From Dysgonamonadaceae bacterium (GTDB lineage Bacteria > Bacteroidota > Bacteroidia > Bacteroidales > Azobacteroidaceae), in contig JAISWH010000186.1 in NCBI GenBank assembly GCA_031271125.1, positions 1-34,966 on the forward strand: a stretch of 34,966 nt of DNA, given 5' to 3'. Positions 1 through 7,694 of the stretch are shown here, piece after piece. A model generated the notes under the pieces. The model had not been told where the DNA came from. It was given only the letters and a program-made list of their open reading frames with translations, and did no database searches. The position numbers were made by a program, and so were the translations under genes. Each line of letters begins with the position of its first letter. Within the stretch, counting starts at the first letter, position 1.

Positions 1-519
1 TACAACGCCGATCCGACGGGAAACACCGACCAGACGGCTTTGTTCCAGAGACTGCTGGATTTCCTTGGTTCCCGTACCGTTAACAAAGGAACGAAGGATG
101 ACGGAACGCCCAACGGCGGTGTTTTGTTTATCCCCGAAGGAAAGTACTTGTTACGAGGTACTTTATTTTTGCCTAAAGGCGTGACTATTCGCGGAGAATG
201 GGAAAAACCCGTAAAAGGACAGCCCATTAAAGGTACAATTCTTGTGGCGAACAATACCAATGCCAAAGGCCGTGACTGCACAATGCTTCCCAACGGAACT
301 CCGGGTGTGGCTTACGAACAGTTGTCGCTGATTATCATGCAACCGTCTTCTTCGGTCAGGGACCTGAACATTTGGTATCCCGAACAAGACGCCAATAATA
401 TTGTGCCTTATCCCCCCGCCATTTTGTTCGGACAACAAGGATTTTTTATAAACCGGCTAAAAGCCACCTCCGACAGTTTGGGCGGCATTGAGGCACAACC
501 GGAAAGGCTGGAAAAGTGA
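1..519 (+). pseudogene. Fragment of a pectate-lyase-like / right-handed beta-helix protein; 5' end outside the window and 3' end apparently truncated or replaced
   Basis: Frame open from base 1: YNADPTGNTDQTALFQRLLDF...GGVLFIPEGKYLLRGTLFLPKGVTIRGEW...PPAILFGQQGFF. This is the N-terminal signature of pectate_lyase_3-type beta-helix proteins. The expected helix repeats are missing after about nt 450, and the ORF ends at 519 with an unrelated-looking tail. Confidence 0.6.
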
Positions 520-537
520 TATGCGGCGCAACAGAAA

Positions 538-570
538 TTTGGTTTATGTAATAAAAAAATCTTACCTTTG
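538..570 (+). promoter_or_regulatory. Bacteroidetes-type promoter upstream of proS (TTTG 538-541, N21, TACCTTTG 563-570)
   Basis: Matches the -33 TTTG / -7 TAnnTTTG consensus, 36 bp upstream of the proS ATG. Confidence 0.65.
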
Positions 571-605
571 CGTCTCCAATTGAAAAACAATAAAATACAA
601 AGATA

Positions 606-2087
606 ATGGCAGTAGAAATTAAAGAACTGACACCAAGAAGCGAGAACTACGCCCAATGGTATAACGACTTGGTGTTGAAAGCCGATTTGGCGGAAAATTC
701 AGCCGTTCGCGGATGTATGGTAATTAAACCCTACGGATATGCGATTTGGGAAAAAATCCAACGGCAATTGGACGACATGTTTAAGGAAACCGGACACGTG
801 AATGCGTATTTCCCATTGTTTATCCCCAAATCTTTTTTAAGTAAGGAAGCTGCTCACGTAGAAGGATTTGCCAAAGAATGTGCAGTGGTTACACATTACC
901 GGCTGAAAAACGACCCGGACGGAAAAGGCGTTGTTGTCGACCCCGAAGCTCGATTGGAAGAAGAACTCATTGTCCGGCCGACTTCCGAAACGATTATCTG
1001 GAACACGTATAAAGGATGGATTCAGTCGTACCGCGATTTACCGGTTTTGATCAATCAATGGGCGAATGTTGTCCGTTGGGAAATGCGTACACGGCTGTTT
1101 CTGCGAACGGCCGAATTTCTCTGGCAAGAAGGCCATACGGCGCACGCGACTCAAGAAGAAGCTATCGCAGAAACCCGGAAAATGTTGGACGTATATGCCG
1201 AATTTGCCGAAAAATACATGGCTGTCCCTGTGTTAAAAGGAGCGAAAACCCCCAGCGAAAGATTCGCCGGCGCCATAGATACCTTTTGTATCGAAGCCCT
1301 GATGCAGGATGGAAAAGCCTTGCAGGCAGGTACTTCCCATTTTCTTGGGCAGAATTTTGCCAGGGCCTTTGACGTACAATTCTTAGACAAGGAAGGGAAG
1401 CGGGATTTTGTGTGGTCAACCTCCTGGGGCGTTTCGACCCGTCTGATGGGCGCTTTGATTATGGCGCACTCCGACGACAACGGCTTGGTATTGCCGCCGA
1501 AATTGGCTCCCTATCAGGTAGTTGTTGTGCCGATTTATAAAAACGACGAACAGTTTGCCGCTATCAACGAACAGCTCCTTCAAGTCATCAAAGACCTTAA
1601 AGCCCTTCACATCACCGTCAAATACGATGATTCCCAAAACAAAAAGCCCGGATGGAAATTTGCCGAATACGAATTGAAAGGCGTGCCCGTGCGATTGGCG
1701 ATGGGCGGTCGCGACTTGGAAAACAATACCATTGAGGTGGCTCGCCGCGATACTCTGACAAAGGAAACTGTCGGTTTGGAAAACATTGCTTCTTATGTAC
1801 AAAATCTTTTGGACGAAATTCAGAAGAATATTTACCAAAAAGCATTGGATTTCCGTGCATCTCAAACTTTTACGGTAGATACTTACGACGAGTTCAAGAA
1901 AAAAATCGAAGACGGCGGATTCATCCTCGCTCATTGGGATGGCACTCCGGAAACGGAAGAATTAATCAAGGATGAAACCAAAGCGACCATCCGTTGTATC
2001 CCTTTCGACGGCGACAAAACGCCCGGAAAGTGCATGGTGACGGGGAAGCCTTCGGCGCAACGGGTTGTTTTTGCCAGATCTTATTAA
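606..2087 (+). CDS. proS: Prolyl-tRNA synthetase (archaeal/eukaryal-like short type)
   Basis: 493 aa; [49 protein letters not shown]..., [57 protein letters not shown], typical class II ProRS motifs. Confidence 0.97.
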   Translation: MAVEIKELTPRSENYAQWYNDLVLKADLAENSAVRGCMVIKPYGYAIWEKIQRQLDDMFKETGHVNAYFPLFIPKSFLSKEAAHVEGFAKECAVVTHYRLKNDPDGKGVVVDPEARLEEELIVRPTSETIIWNTYKGWIQSYRDLPVLINQWANVVRWEMRTRLFLRTAEFLWQEGHTAHATQEEAIAETRKMLDVYAEFAEKYMAVPVLKGAKTPSERFAGAIDTFCIEALMQDGKALQAGTSHFLGQNFARAFDVQFLDKEGKRDFVWSTSWGVSTRLMGALIMAHSDDNGLVLPPKLAPYQVVVVPIYKNDEQFAAINEQLLQVIKDLKALHITVKYDDSQNKKPGWKFAEYELKGVPVRLAMGGRDLENNTIEVARRDTLTKETVGLENIASYVQNLLDEIQKNIYQKALDFRASQTFTVDTYDEFKKKIEDGGFILAHWDGTPETEELIKDETKATIRCIPFDGDKTPGKCMVTGKPSAQRVVFARSY

Positions 2088-2098
2088 CACAAAGTAAA

Positions 2099-2177
2099 GG
2101 GCGAAAGGCAAAAGGCGAAAGAACAGCAAACTTTTCCTTTCCTTCGCCTTTCACCTTTCACCTTTCACCTTTCGCCC
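2099..2177. repeat. Imperfect inverted repeat built from GGCGAAA/CCTTTCA heptamers between proS and the IMPACT-family gene
   Basis: Left arm GGGCGAAAGGCAAAAGGCGAAAG (2099-2121); right arm ends CACCTTTCGCCC (to 2177). The terminal 10 bp GGGCGAAAGG/CCTTTCGCCC pair perfectly. CCTTTCA is tandemly iterated about 3 times. Confidence 0.75.
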
Positions 2178-2180
2178 AAT

Positions 2181-2786
2181 ATGACAGACGCCTACAAAAC
2201 CATTTCCGCCGTTTCGGAAGGTTACATTACCGAACAACGAAGCAAATTCATTTCCTACGCGCTTCCCGTGCGGACGCCGGAGGAGGTAAAAGAAAAGGTC
2301 GATGCTTTCCGCAAACAGTATTATGATGCGCGGCATGTCTGCTGGGCGTATATGCTGGGCGCCGATCGTACGCAGTTTCGGGTGAATGACGACGGCGAAC
2401 CTTCATCTACTGCCGGGAAACCTATTTTGGGCGTTATTAATTCCCATGGATTGACTGATATACTGATTGTTGTCGTTCGTTATTTCGGCGGAGTGAAATT
2501 GGGTACAAGCAGTTTGATTGTCGCTTACCGCGCGGCGGCTCAGGAGGCTGTTGCCCATGCGGAAATCATTGAGAAGACTGTCGATGAAGATATTACCATT
2601 ACCTTTGAATATCCGTTTCTGAATGGTGTGATGAAAATTGTCAAAGACGATAGCCCTCAGATCGTTTCCCAAAAGTTTGATATGGATTGCGTGATGACTT
2701 TACGCATCAGGAAAAGTGAAGCCGGCAGATTACGGGAAAAATTGGTGAAAGTAGAATCGTTGAGGATTAACTCAAACGAATTTTGA
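2181..2786 (+). CDS. IMPACT/YigZ family protein
   Basis: 201 aa; ISAVSEGYITEQRSKFISYALPV...HVCWAYMLG...NDDGEPSSTAGKPILGVINSHGLTDILIVVVRYFGGVKLGTSSLIVAYRAAA, the hallmark of the UPF0029/IMPACT family. Confidence 0.95.
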   Translation: MTDAYKTISAVSEGYITEQRSKFISYALPVRTPEEVKEKVDAFRKQYYDARHVCWAYMLGADRTQFRVNDDGEPSSTAGKPILGVINSHGLTDILIVVVRYFGGVKLGTSSLIVAYRAAAQEAVAHAEIIEKTVDEDITITFEYPFLNGVMKIVKDDSPQIVSQKFDMDCVMTLRIRKSEAGRLREKLVKVESLRINSNEF

Positions 2787-2813
2787 TATATCAAAAAAAT
2801 TACCATACCTTTA
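2782..2813 (+). promoter_or_regulatory. Putative promoter for the glutathione peroxidase gene (TTTG 2782-2785, N20, TACCTTTA 2806-2813)
   Basis: Near-consensus -33/-7 elements 28 bp upstream of the ATG. Confidence 0.45.
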
Positions 2814-2841
2814 TGCTTTCAATTCTAAAATTATAAATGTT

Positions 2842-3390
2842 ATGAAAAAGTTATTATTCTGTCTATTGATGTTGTCGACAATCTCTATTTCTGCCGGCGC
2901 ACAGGAAGCCGGCAATATTTACGGTTTCAAGGCAAAAACCATTGACGGGGAAGATTTTTCTTTTTCTTCTCTGAAAGGTAAAAAAATAATGATTGTCAAC
3001 GTTGCCTCTAAATGCGGATTAACGCCGCAATATGCCGAATTACAGGAATTATACGACCGGTATAAAGACAAAAATTTTGTCATTGTCGGATTCCCCGCCA
3101 ACAATTTCGGTAGTCAGGAACCGGGGACAAATGCCGAAATCCGGGAATTCTGCTCACTCAACTACGGCGTTACATTTCCCCTGATGGAAAAAATATCCGT
3201 CAAAGGCGAAGATATAGCTCCTGTCTATCAATGGCTGACAAAGAAAGAAAATAATAAAGCCGGCGACGCCGAAGTAACTTGGAACTTTCAAAAATTCCTA
3301 ATCGACGAACATGGCCGGTGGGTAAAATCCATTCCTCCGAAAGTGAAACCGCTCTCGGAAGAAATCATTGCCTGGCTTGAGTCGAAATGA
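2842..3390 (+). CDS. Exported glutathione peroxidase family protein (Cys type)
   Basis: 182 aa; signal peptide MKKLLFCLLMLSTISISAGA; IVNVASKCGLTPQYAELQELYDRYKDKNFVIVGFPANNFGSQEPGTNAEI...VTWNFQKFLID. Confidence 0.95.
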   Translation: MKKLLFCLLMLSTISISAGAQEAGNIYGFKAKTIDGEDFSFSSLKGKKIMIVNVASKCGLTPQYAELQELYDRYKDKNFVIVGFPANNFGSQEPGTNAEIREFCSLNYGVTFPLMEKISVKGEDIAPVYQWLTKKENNKAGDAEVTWNFQKFLIDEHGRWVKSIPPKVKPLSEEIIAWLESK

Positions 3391-3421
3391 CAAAGCGCCT
3401 TTCCCAATTCATAATTCTCTC

Positions 3422-3943
3422 ATGACCTATCTGGAAAATGAAAATATTTTATTGCGGGCGTTGGAACCGGAAGACCTGGACGATTTGTACCGTTGGGAAA
3501 ACGATTCCAAGTTATGGAAATATGGTTCGACCCTGGCGCCCTATTCCAAGTTTGCTTTGCGCGATTATTTGGTCTGTTCGCAAAATGATTTGGTTCAATC
3601 CAAGCAACTGCGTTTGGTAGCGGTTGGTAAAAAAAACAACAAGTCGATGGGAACCATTGACTTGTATGATTACGATCCGATTAACTTGCGGGCAGGCATT
3701 GGAATTTTGTTGGACGCCGCTTACCGACACAAAGGTTATGGAAAAGAAATTCTCGGACTTATTAAAGAATATGCTTTTCGCGTTTTGCATCTGAATCAAT
3801 TGTTTGCCTACATTCCCGAAAGCAATGTTTCCAGTTTCCAATTATTCTCCGCTTGCGGATACGTGCAATGCGGAGTGCTGAAATCATGGCTGAAATCTGC
3901 CGAAACATTTGAAAATGTTTATGTTATGCAATTAATTTCGTAA
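3422..3943 (+). CDS. GNAT family N-acetyltransferase
   Basis: MTYLENENILLRALEPEDLDDLYRWEND...GTIDLYDYDPINLRAGIGILLDAAYRHKGYGKEILGLIKEYAF, RimJ/RimL-like. The ATG at 3422 is preferred over 3368, which would overlap the gpx gene. Confidence 0.88.
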   Translation: MTYLENENILLRALEPEDLDDLYRWENDSKLWKYGSTLAPYSKFALRDYLVCSQNDLVQSKQLRLVAVGKKNNKSMGTIDLYDYDPINLRAGIGILLDAAYRHKGYGKEILGLIKEYAFRVLHLNQLFAYIPESNVSSFQLFSACGYVQCGVLKSWLKSAETFENVYVMQLIS

Positions 3944-3944
3944 T

Positions 3945-3986
3945 TTCGGCAAGTTCAATCACCGGTTCGGCAAGCTCAATCACCAC
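3945..3986. repeat. 21-bp tandem direct repeat (TTCGGCAAGYTCAATCACC..) x2
   Basis: TTCGGCAAGTTCAATCACCGG (3945-3965) followed by TTCGGCAAGCTCAATCACCAC (3966-3986); one substitution in the first 19 bp. Confidence 0.85.
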
Positions 3987-4444
3987 AATTCAAATATTCC
4001 TTCTATTTCTACGGGAACATTATCGGGAAGCGAGCCGAAACCGGCGGCGCTCCGCGTACCGACTCCATTGTCGTCTCCCCAAACATCGGCAAATAATTCG
4101 CTGCATCCGTTGATGACATACGGTTGACGCCCGAAATCAGGCGTACAATTGACCATTCCCAATATTTTAATAACTCGTTTTACTTTATTCAGGCTTCCCA
4201 AATAGGACTTGATTGTAGCCAACATGGTCAAACCGGCTTGACGGGCGGCCAATTTCCCGACTTCCGGATCCAACTCGCTACCGATGCGTCCTGTGATTGG
4301 TTTTCCATTGGTTTGCATCGGCAGGTGTCCGGACAGATACAAGCATTTTCCCTCAATTAAACAAGGTTTATATGCTCCCAAAGGTTTCGGCGCCGGAGGC
4401 AAAACCAATCCTAATTTCTCAAATTGTTCATCTGCATTATACAT
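3980..4444 (-). CDS. RidA/YjgF/UK114 family protein
   Basis: 154 aa; LVLPPAPKPLGAYKPCLIEGKCLYLSGHLP...GTRSAAGFGSLPDNVPVEIEGIFEL, including the conserved Arg of the RidA fold. Confidence 0.92.
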   Translation of the reverse strand: MYNADEQFEKLGLVLPPAPKPLGAYKPCLIEGKCLYLSGHLPMQTNGKPITGRIGSELDPEVGKLAARQAGLTMLATIKSYLGSLNKVKRVIKILGMVNCTPDFGRQPYVINGCSELFADVWGDDNGVGTRSAAGFGSLPDNVPVEIEGIFELW

Positions 4445-4464
4445 AATTTTCCTTTTTTATGACA

Positions 4465-5568
4465 TTACTTTTTATCCATAATTCGCCAAACGTAAGCAAT
4501 ATATCCAAGTACGGGAACAATAAATATCGAAACAATCGACATCGCTTTCAAGGTGAACAGACTTGAACTGCTGTTTGTTATCGTCAACGAACTTTGCGTG
4601 TCCGACAAAGACGGATAATAGGCTGTGTGATTGTATCCTGCAATAAGCAAAATGACCAACACTACCAAAACCGTACCGATTCCCGCCGGCCAGATTCCGC
4701 GAACGTATTCCGTTTGCAGATAAGTCTTTACAAATCCGTAAAGAACCAAGACTACACCGATTAAAAGAAGAGCAAGCAACCACGGCATCGCCAACAAATT
4801 GTGCAAATACTTGTAAGGTTCTTCCGAAATGATCTTTGTAACAGGATTTTCCGTATAACCGGATTTGAATAACAACACGATTAAGTACAACAGAAAACAA
4901 ACTAAAAACGGAATAGCATTGTATAACAATTGCTTAGAGGCGTTTTGACGAATAGCTTTGTTGTCGATATTGTTGATAAAATAAAGCGATCCCAGACAAC
5001 GGGACAGGAAGAATATTGCCAATCCGAGTACCACGTTCATGATATTCCCTACCGCTTCCAAACCATGTAAAGGATTTGTCCATGAAGAAATTACGGGCAT
5101 TTTGAGATCAGTGATATTGTCTTTTGTCACGATAAATTCAGCGCCGTAGAAGAAAGTCGATACGGCAGCGCCCAATAAAACCGGAGCCAAAAGTCCATTC
5201 GTAAATAAAAACGCTTTATAAGTTCGACTTCCCAGCAAATTACCCTTTTTGTGCATGTATTCGTATGAAACGGCTTGAATCACAAAACTGAAAAGTATCA
5301 ACATCCAAACCCAATATGCACCGCCGAAACTTGTCGAGTAAAACAACGGAAACGATGCAAAAAACGCGCCGCCGAAAGTGACAAGCGTTGTAAACGTCAA
5401 TTCCCATTTTTTTCCTATTGAACTCAATAACAGTTGTAAATCCTGTTCTTTTTTTCCTAATTGATATATCAATGACTGTCCTCCTTGCACAAAAAGCAGG
5501 AAAACCAACAGCGCTCCCAACAGGGCAACGAGTAACCACCAGTAGTGTTGATAAAATGAATAATCCAT
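4465..5568 (-). CDS. cydB: Cytochrome bd oxidase subunit II
   Basis: MDYSFYQHYWWLLVALLGALLVFLLFVQGGQSLIYQLGKKEQDLQLLLSSIGKKWELTFTTLVTFGGAFFASFPLFYSTSFGGAYWVW; polytopic and adjacent to cydA. The internal ATG at 5568 is the probable start. Confidence 0.95.
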   Translation of the reverse strand: MDYSFYQHYWWLLVALLGALLVFLLFVQGGQSLIYQLGKKEQDLQLLLSSIGKKWELTFTTLVTFGGAFFASFPLFYSTSFGGAYWVWMLILFSFVIQAVSYEYMHKKGNLLGSRTYKAFLFTNGLLAPVLLGAAVSTFFYGAEFIVTKDNITDLKMPVISSWTNPLHGLEAVGNIMNVVLGLAIFFLSRCLGSLYFINNIDNKAIRQNASKQLLYNAIPFLVCFLLYLIVLLFKSGYTENPVTKIISEEPYKYLHNLLAMPWLLALLLIGVVLVLYGFVKTYLQTEYVRGIWPAGIGTVLVVLVILLIAGYNHTAYYPSLSDTQSSLTITNSSSSLFTLKAMSIVSIFIVPVLGYIAYVWRIMDKK

Positions 5569-5581
5569 AGTGTGTAATAAT

Positions 5582-7162
5582 TTATTGGTTAGATAATTTT
5601 TCTGTGTTTTTTTCATTTTCATTTTCCGGTCCAATCTTGATTTGCTTAAACATAATCTTTAGTTCGGCAGTTATCAAAATTGCAAATAAAAACAAGAATA
5701 CGAAAAATGTCAATTGAACTGACGCCACATTGAGATTAGATATAGCAGCGTTTACCGGAAGAATATCCTGGATTGCCCAAGGTTGACGGCCTACTTCGGC
5801 CACAATCCAACCCGCTTGCGAGGTCAGGTAAGCTAAAGGTACGGATAGTATGCAAATCCATTGCAACCATTTTGTTTTGGCAAATTTATTTTTTTTACCG
5901 TAAAACCAGACGACAGGAAATAACAGGAGAAAGAATCCGCCCAGAATCACCATGATGTGGAAAGCGTAAAAGACTAAGGGTACATTCGGAATCGCATCGG
6001 CAGGAGATTTTAAGTAACCGTATCCGAAATAAGCAAAATTTTCATCCAATACTTTTTTTGCTTCTGCTTTTGCCGGTTCGTCATTGGCTTTTTTTGCCCG
6101 GCTGTAATCGGCTAAAGCGTTAATAGCTAATTTTCCCCGCTCAATTTTTGCTTCTATCGACAACGCTTTTCCTTTCGGCGTATCATAACCTCCATTTACC
6201 AAATCGTTGATACCCGGAACGTAACTATCAAACTGACGATTAGCAAGATAAGAGAGTAAATCCGGGACAGGTACGGGAATTTTGAAAATAAAAGGATCCT
6301 TGGAATCATCGTATTGTTTTCCGGGTGTCAAAACGCCCATAGCCAATAAATCGACACCTTTGCTTCCCTCGTACAATCCCTCCATAGCCGCTAATTTCAT
6401 CGGTTGTTTCTGAGCGACCTGATGCGCCGAACCGTCGCCTGTCACCCAAGAAAGTACAACGCCTGTAAATCCGACGATACACGCTATTTTGATGCTATCC
6501 AAAGCAAATGTTTTTTCGCGCTTTTTCAACAAAAACCATGAACTAATTCCCAAAACTACGGCAGCGCCCAAAGTCCAGGAAGAAATTACCGTGTGTAAAA
6601 ATTTGTTAATTGCTACGGGAGATAAAGCTACAGCCCAAAAATCCGTCATTTCATTACGAACCGTATCAGGGTTAAACGACATGCCGGCAGGATATTGCAT
6701 CCACCCATTGGCAATCAAAATCCATAAAGCGGATAGTGTTGCGCCTCCCACAGTCAACCAAGTGGAAGCCAAATGAAATTTTTTACTCACTTTATCCCAT
6801 CCGAAAAACATTACAGCGATGAATGTCGCTTCCAAAAAGAAAGCAACGATTCCTTCAATAGCCAAAGGCGCACCGAAAATATCGCCCACAAACCAACTGT
6901 AGTTTGACCAGTTCGTTCCGAATTCAAATTCGAGAATGATACCCGTTGCAACTCCAATGGCAAAATTAATACCGAAGATTTTCATCCAGAATTTGGTCGT
7001 CCTGAGCCATTTGAGAACTCCGGTTCTGACATAGATTGATTCCATAATACACACAATCAATCCCAAACCAAGGGTAAGCGGGACAAACAACCAATGCACA
7101 ATGGCCGTCAATGCAAATTGCGCCCTTGACCAATCAATTAGAGACACGTCAATCTGATTCAT
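5582..7162 (-). CDS. cydA: Cytochrome bd ubiquinol oxidase subunit I
   Basis: 526 aa; SRAQFALTAIVHWLFVPLTLGLGLIVCIMESIYVRTG...FGINFAIGVATGIILEFEFGTNWSNYSWFVGDIFGAPLAIEG...GWIVAEVGRQPWAIQDILP. Confidence 0.98.
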   Translation of the reverse strand: MNQIDVSLIDWSRAQFALTAIVHWLFVPLTLGLGLIVCIMESIYVRTGVLKWLRTTKFWMKIFGINFAIGVATGIILEFEFGTNWSNYSWFVGDIFGAPLAIEGIVAFFLEATFIAVMFFGWDKVSKKFHLASTWLTVGGATLSALWILIANGWMQYPAGMSFNPDTVRNEMTDFWAVALSPVAINKFLHTVISSWTLGAAVVLGISSWFLLKKREKTFALDSIKIACIVGFTGVVLSWVTGDGSAHQVAQKQPMKLAAMEGLYEGSKGVDLLAMGVLTPGKQYDDSKDPFIFKIPVPVPDLLSYLANRQFDSYVPGINDLVNGGYDTPKGKALSIEAKIERGKLAINALADYSRAKKANDEPAKAEAKKVLDENFAYFGYGYLKSPADAIPNVPLVFYAFHIMVILGGFFLLLFPVVWFYGKKNKFAKTKWLQWICILSVPLAYLTSQAGWIVAEVGRQPWAIQDILPVNAAISNLNVASVQLTFFVFLFLFAILITAELKIMFKQIKIGPENENEKNTEKLSNQ

Positions 7163-7406
7163 TTAATAGATTTTTATCGTTAATAATAGGTGTTTTTGTC
7201 AATTCTTTCGAAATATACTCGCTTTTTTCTTCATCCGTATCAAACCGAGAATTGAGAAAATTGGGAAAGAAAAATACTTTGAGGATGGCAAACATAATAA
7301 AAAGTTTAACCAAAATAATAATCCATAGCGGTTTTCCCCAAGTAAGGTTCTTAAAACCCTCTATATACATATAAATAAAATCGTGAAAGGAATTGATTTT
7401 TTTCAT
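7149..7406 (-). CDS. Small DUF4492-like membrane protein preceding cydA
   Basis: 85 aa; MKKINSFHDFIYMYIEGFKNLTWGKPLWIIILVKLFIMFAILKVFFFPNFL. It overlaps the cydA start by 14 bp; DUF4492 genes typically precede cydA in Bacteroidetes. Confidence 0.85.
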   Translation of the reverse strand: MKKINSFHDFIYMYIEGFKNLTWGKPLWIIILVKLFIMFAILKVFFFPNFLNSRFDTDEEKSEYISKELTKTPIINDKNLLNESD

Positions 7407-7443
7407 TGAATTTCCGTGATTTTAATTAAGCTATACGCCGAAG

Positions 7444-7451
7444 CAAATTTA
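7444..7451 (-). promoter_or_regulatory. Putative -7 element (TAAATTTG on the minus strand) for the DUF4492-cydAB(-ridA) operon
   Basis: Plus-strand CAAATTTA matches the reverse complement of TAnnTTTG, 38 bp upstream of the first ATG; no clear -33 found. Confidence 0.4.
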
Positions 7452-7490
7452 AGAAATATTTTAGAAAAATATGATTAAAAGCAAAAAATA

Positions 7491-7521
7491 TTTGAAAAAT
7501 CAGGAAAAAAACATATCTTTG
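7491..7521 (+). promoter_or_regulatory. Promoter of tRNA-Leu (TTTG 7491-7494, N19, TATCTTTG 7514-7521)
   Basis: Consensus -33 and -7 elements, with the -7 ending 10 bp before the tRNA 5' end. Confidence 0.75.
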
Positions 7522-7531
7522 CACCGCAAAA

Positions 7532-7615
7532 GCCCAGGTGGTGAAATTGGTAGACACGCCACTTTGAGGGGGTGGTGCCGGTTACGGTGTGTGGGTTCAA
7601 ATCCCGTCCTGGGCA
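7532..7615 (+). tRNA. tRNA-Leu (anticodon GAG)
   Basis: GCCCAGG/CCTGGGC acceptor stem; anticodon arm CCACT-TTGAGGG-GGTGG gives GAG; variable arm; T-arm GTGGGTTCAAATCCCGT; CCA not encoded (A-CAAG). Confidence 0.95.
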
Positions 7616-7620
7616 CAAGA

Positions 7621-7668
7621 AATAACGCTAATAATCTAAATTGCAGATTGTTAGCGTTATTTCATTTA
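7621..7668 (+). terminator. Intrinsic terminator after tRNA-Leu
   Basis: 17-bp stem AATAACGCTAATAATCT / AGATTGTTAGCGTTATT (one T-G mismatch), 7-nt loop AAATTGC, followed by TCATTT. Confidence 0.8.
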
Positions 7669-7672
7669 GCAT

Positions 7673-7693
7673 GTTGCACAACATTTGCGCAAC
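7673..7693 (-). terminator. Hairpin abutting the 3' end of the dual phosphoesterase gene
   Basis: Minus strand GTTGCGCAA-ATG-TTGTGCAAC: 9-bp stem with one G-U, 3-nt loop, 1 bp beyond the stop codon. No strong U tract. Confidence 0.45.
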
Positions 7694-7694
7694 C

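Noticed and set aside
3945-3986. CRISPR-like repeat
   Set aside because: Only two directly abutting units with no spacers, so not a CRISPR array.
5582-7162. Long hydrophilic insertion in CydA as a novelty
   Set aside because: Bacteroidetes CydA proteins commonly have an extended region here; not evidence of anything unusual.
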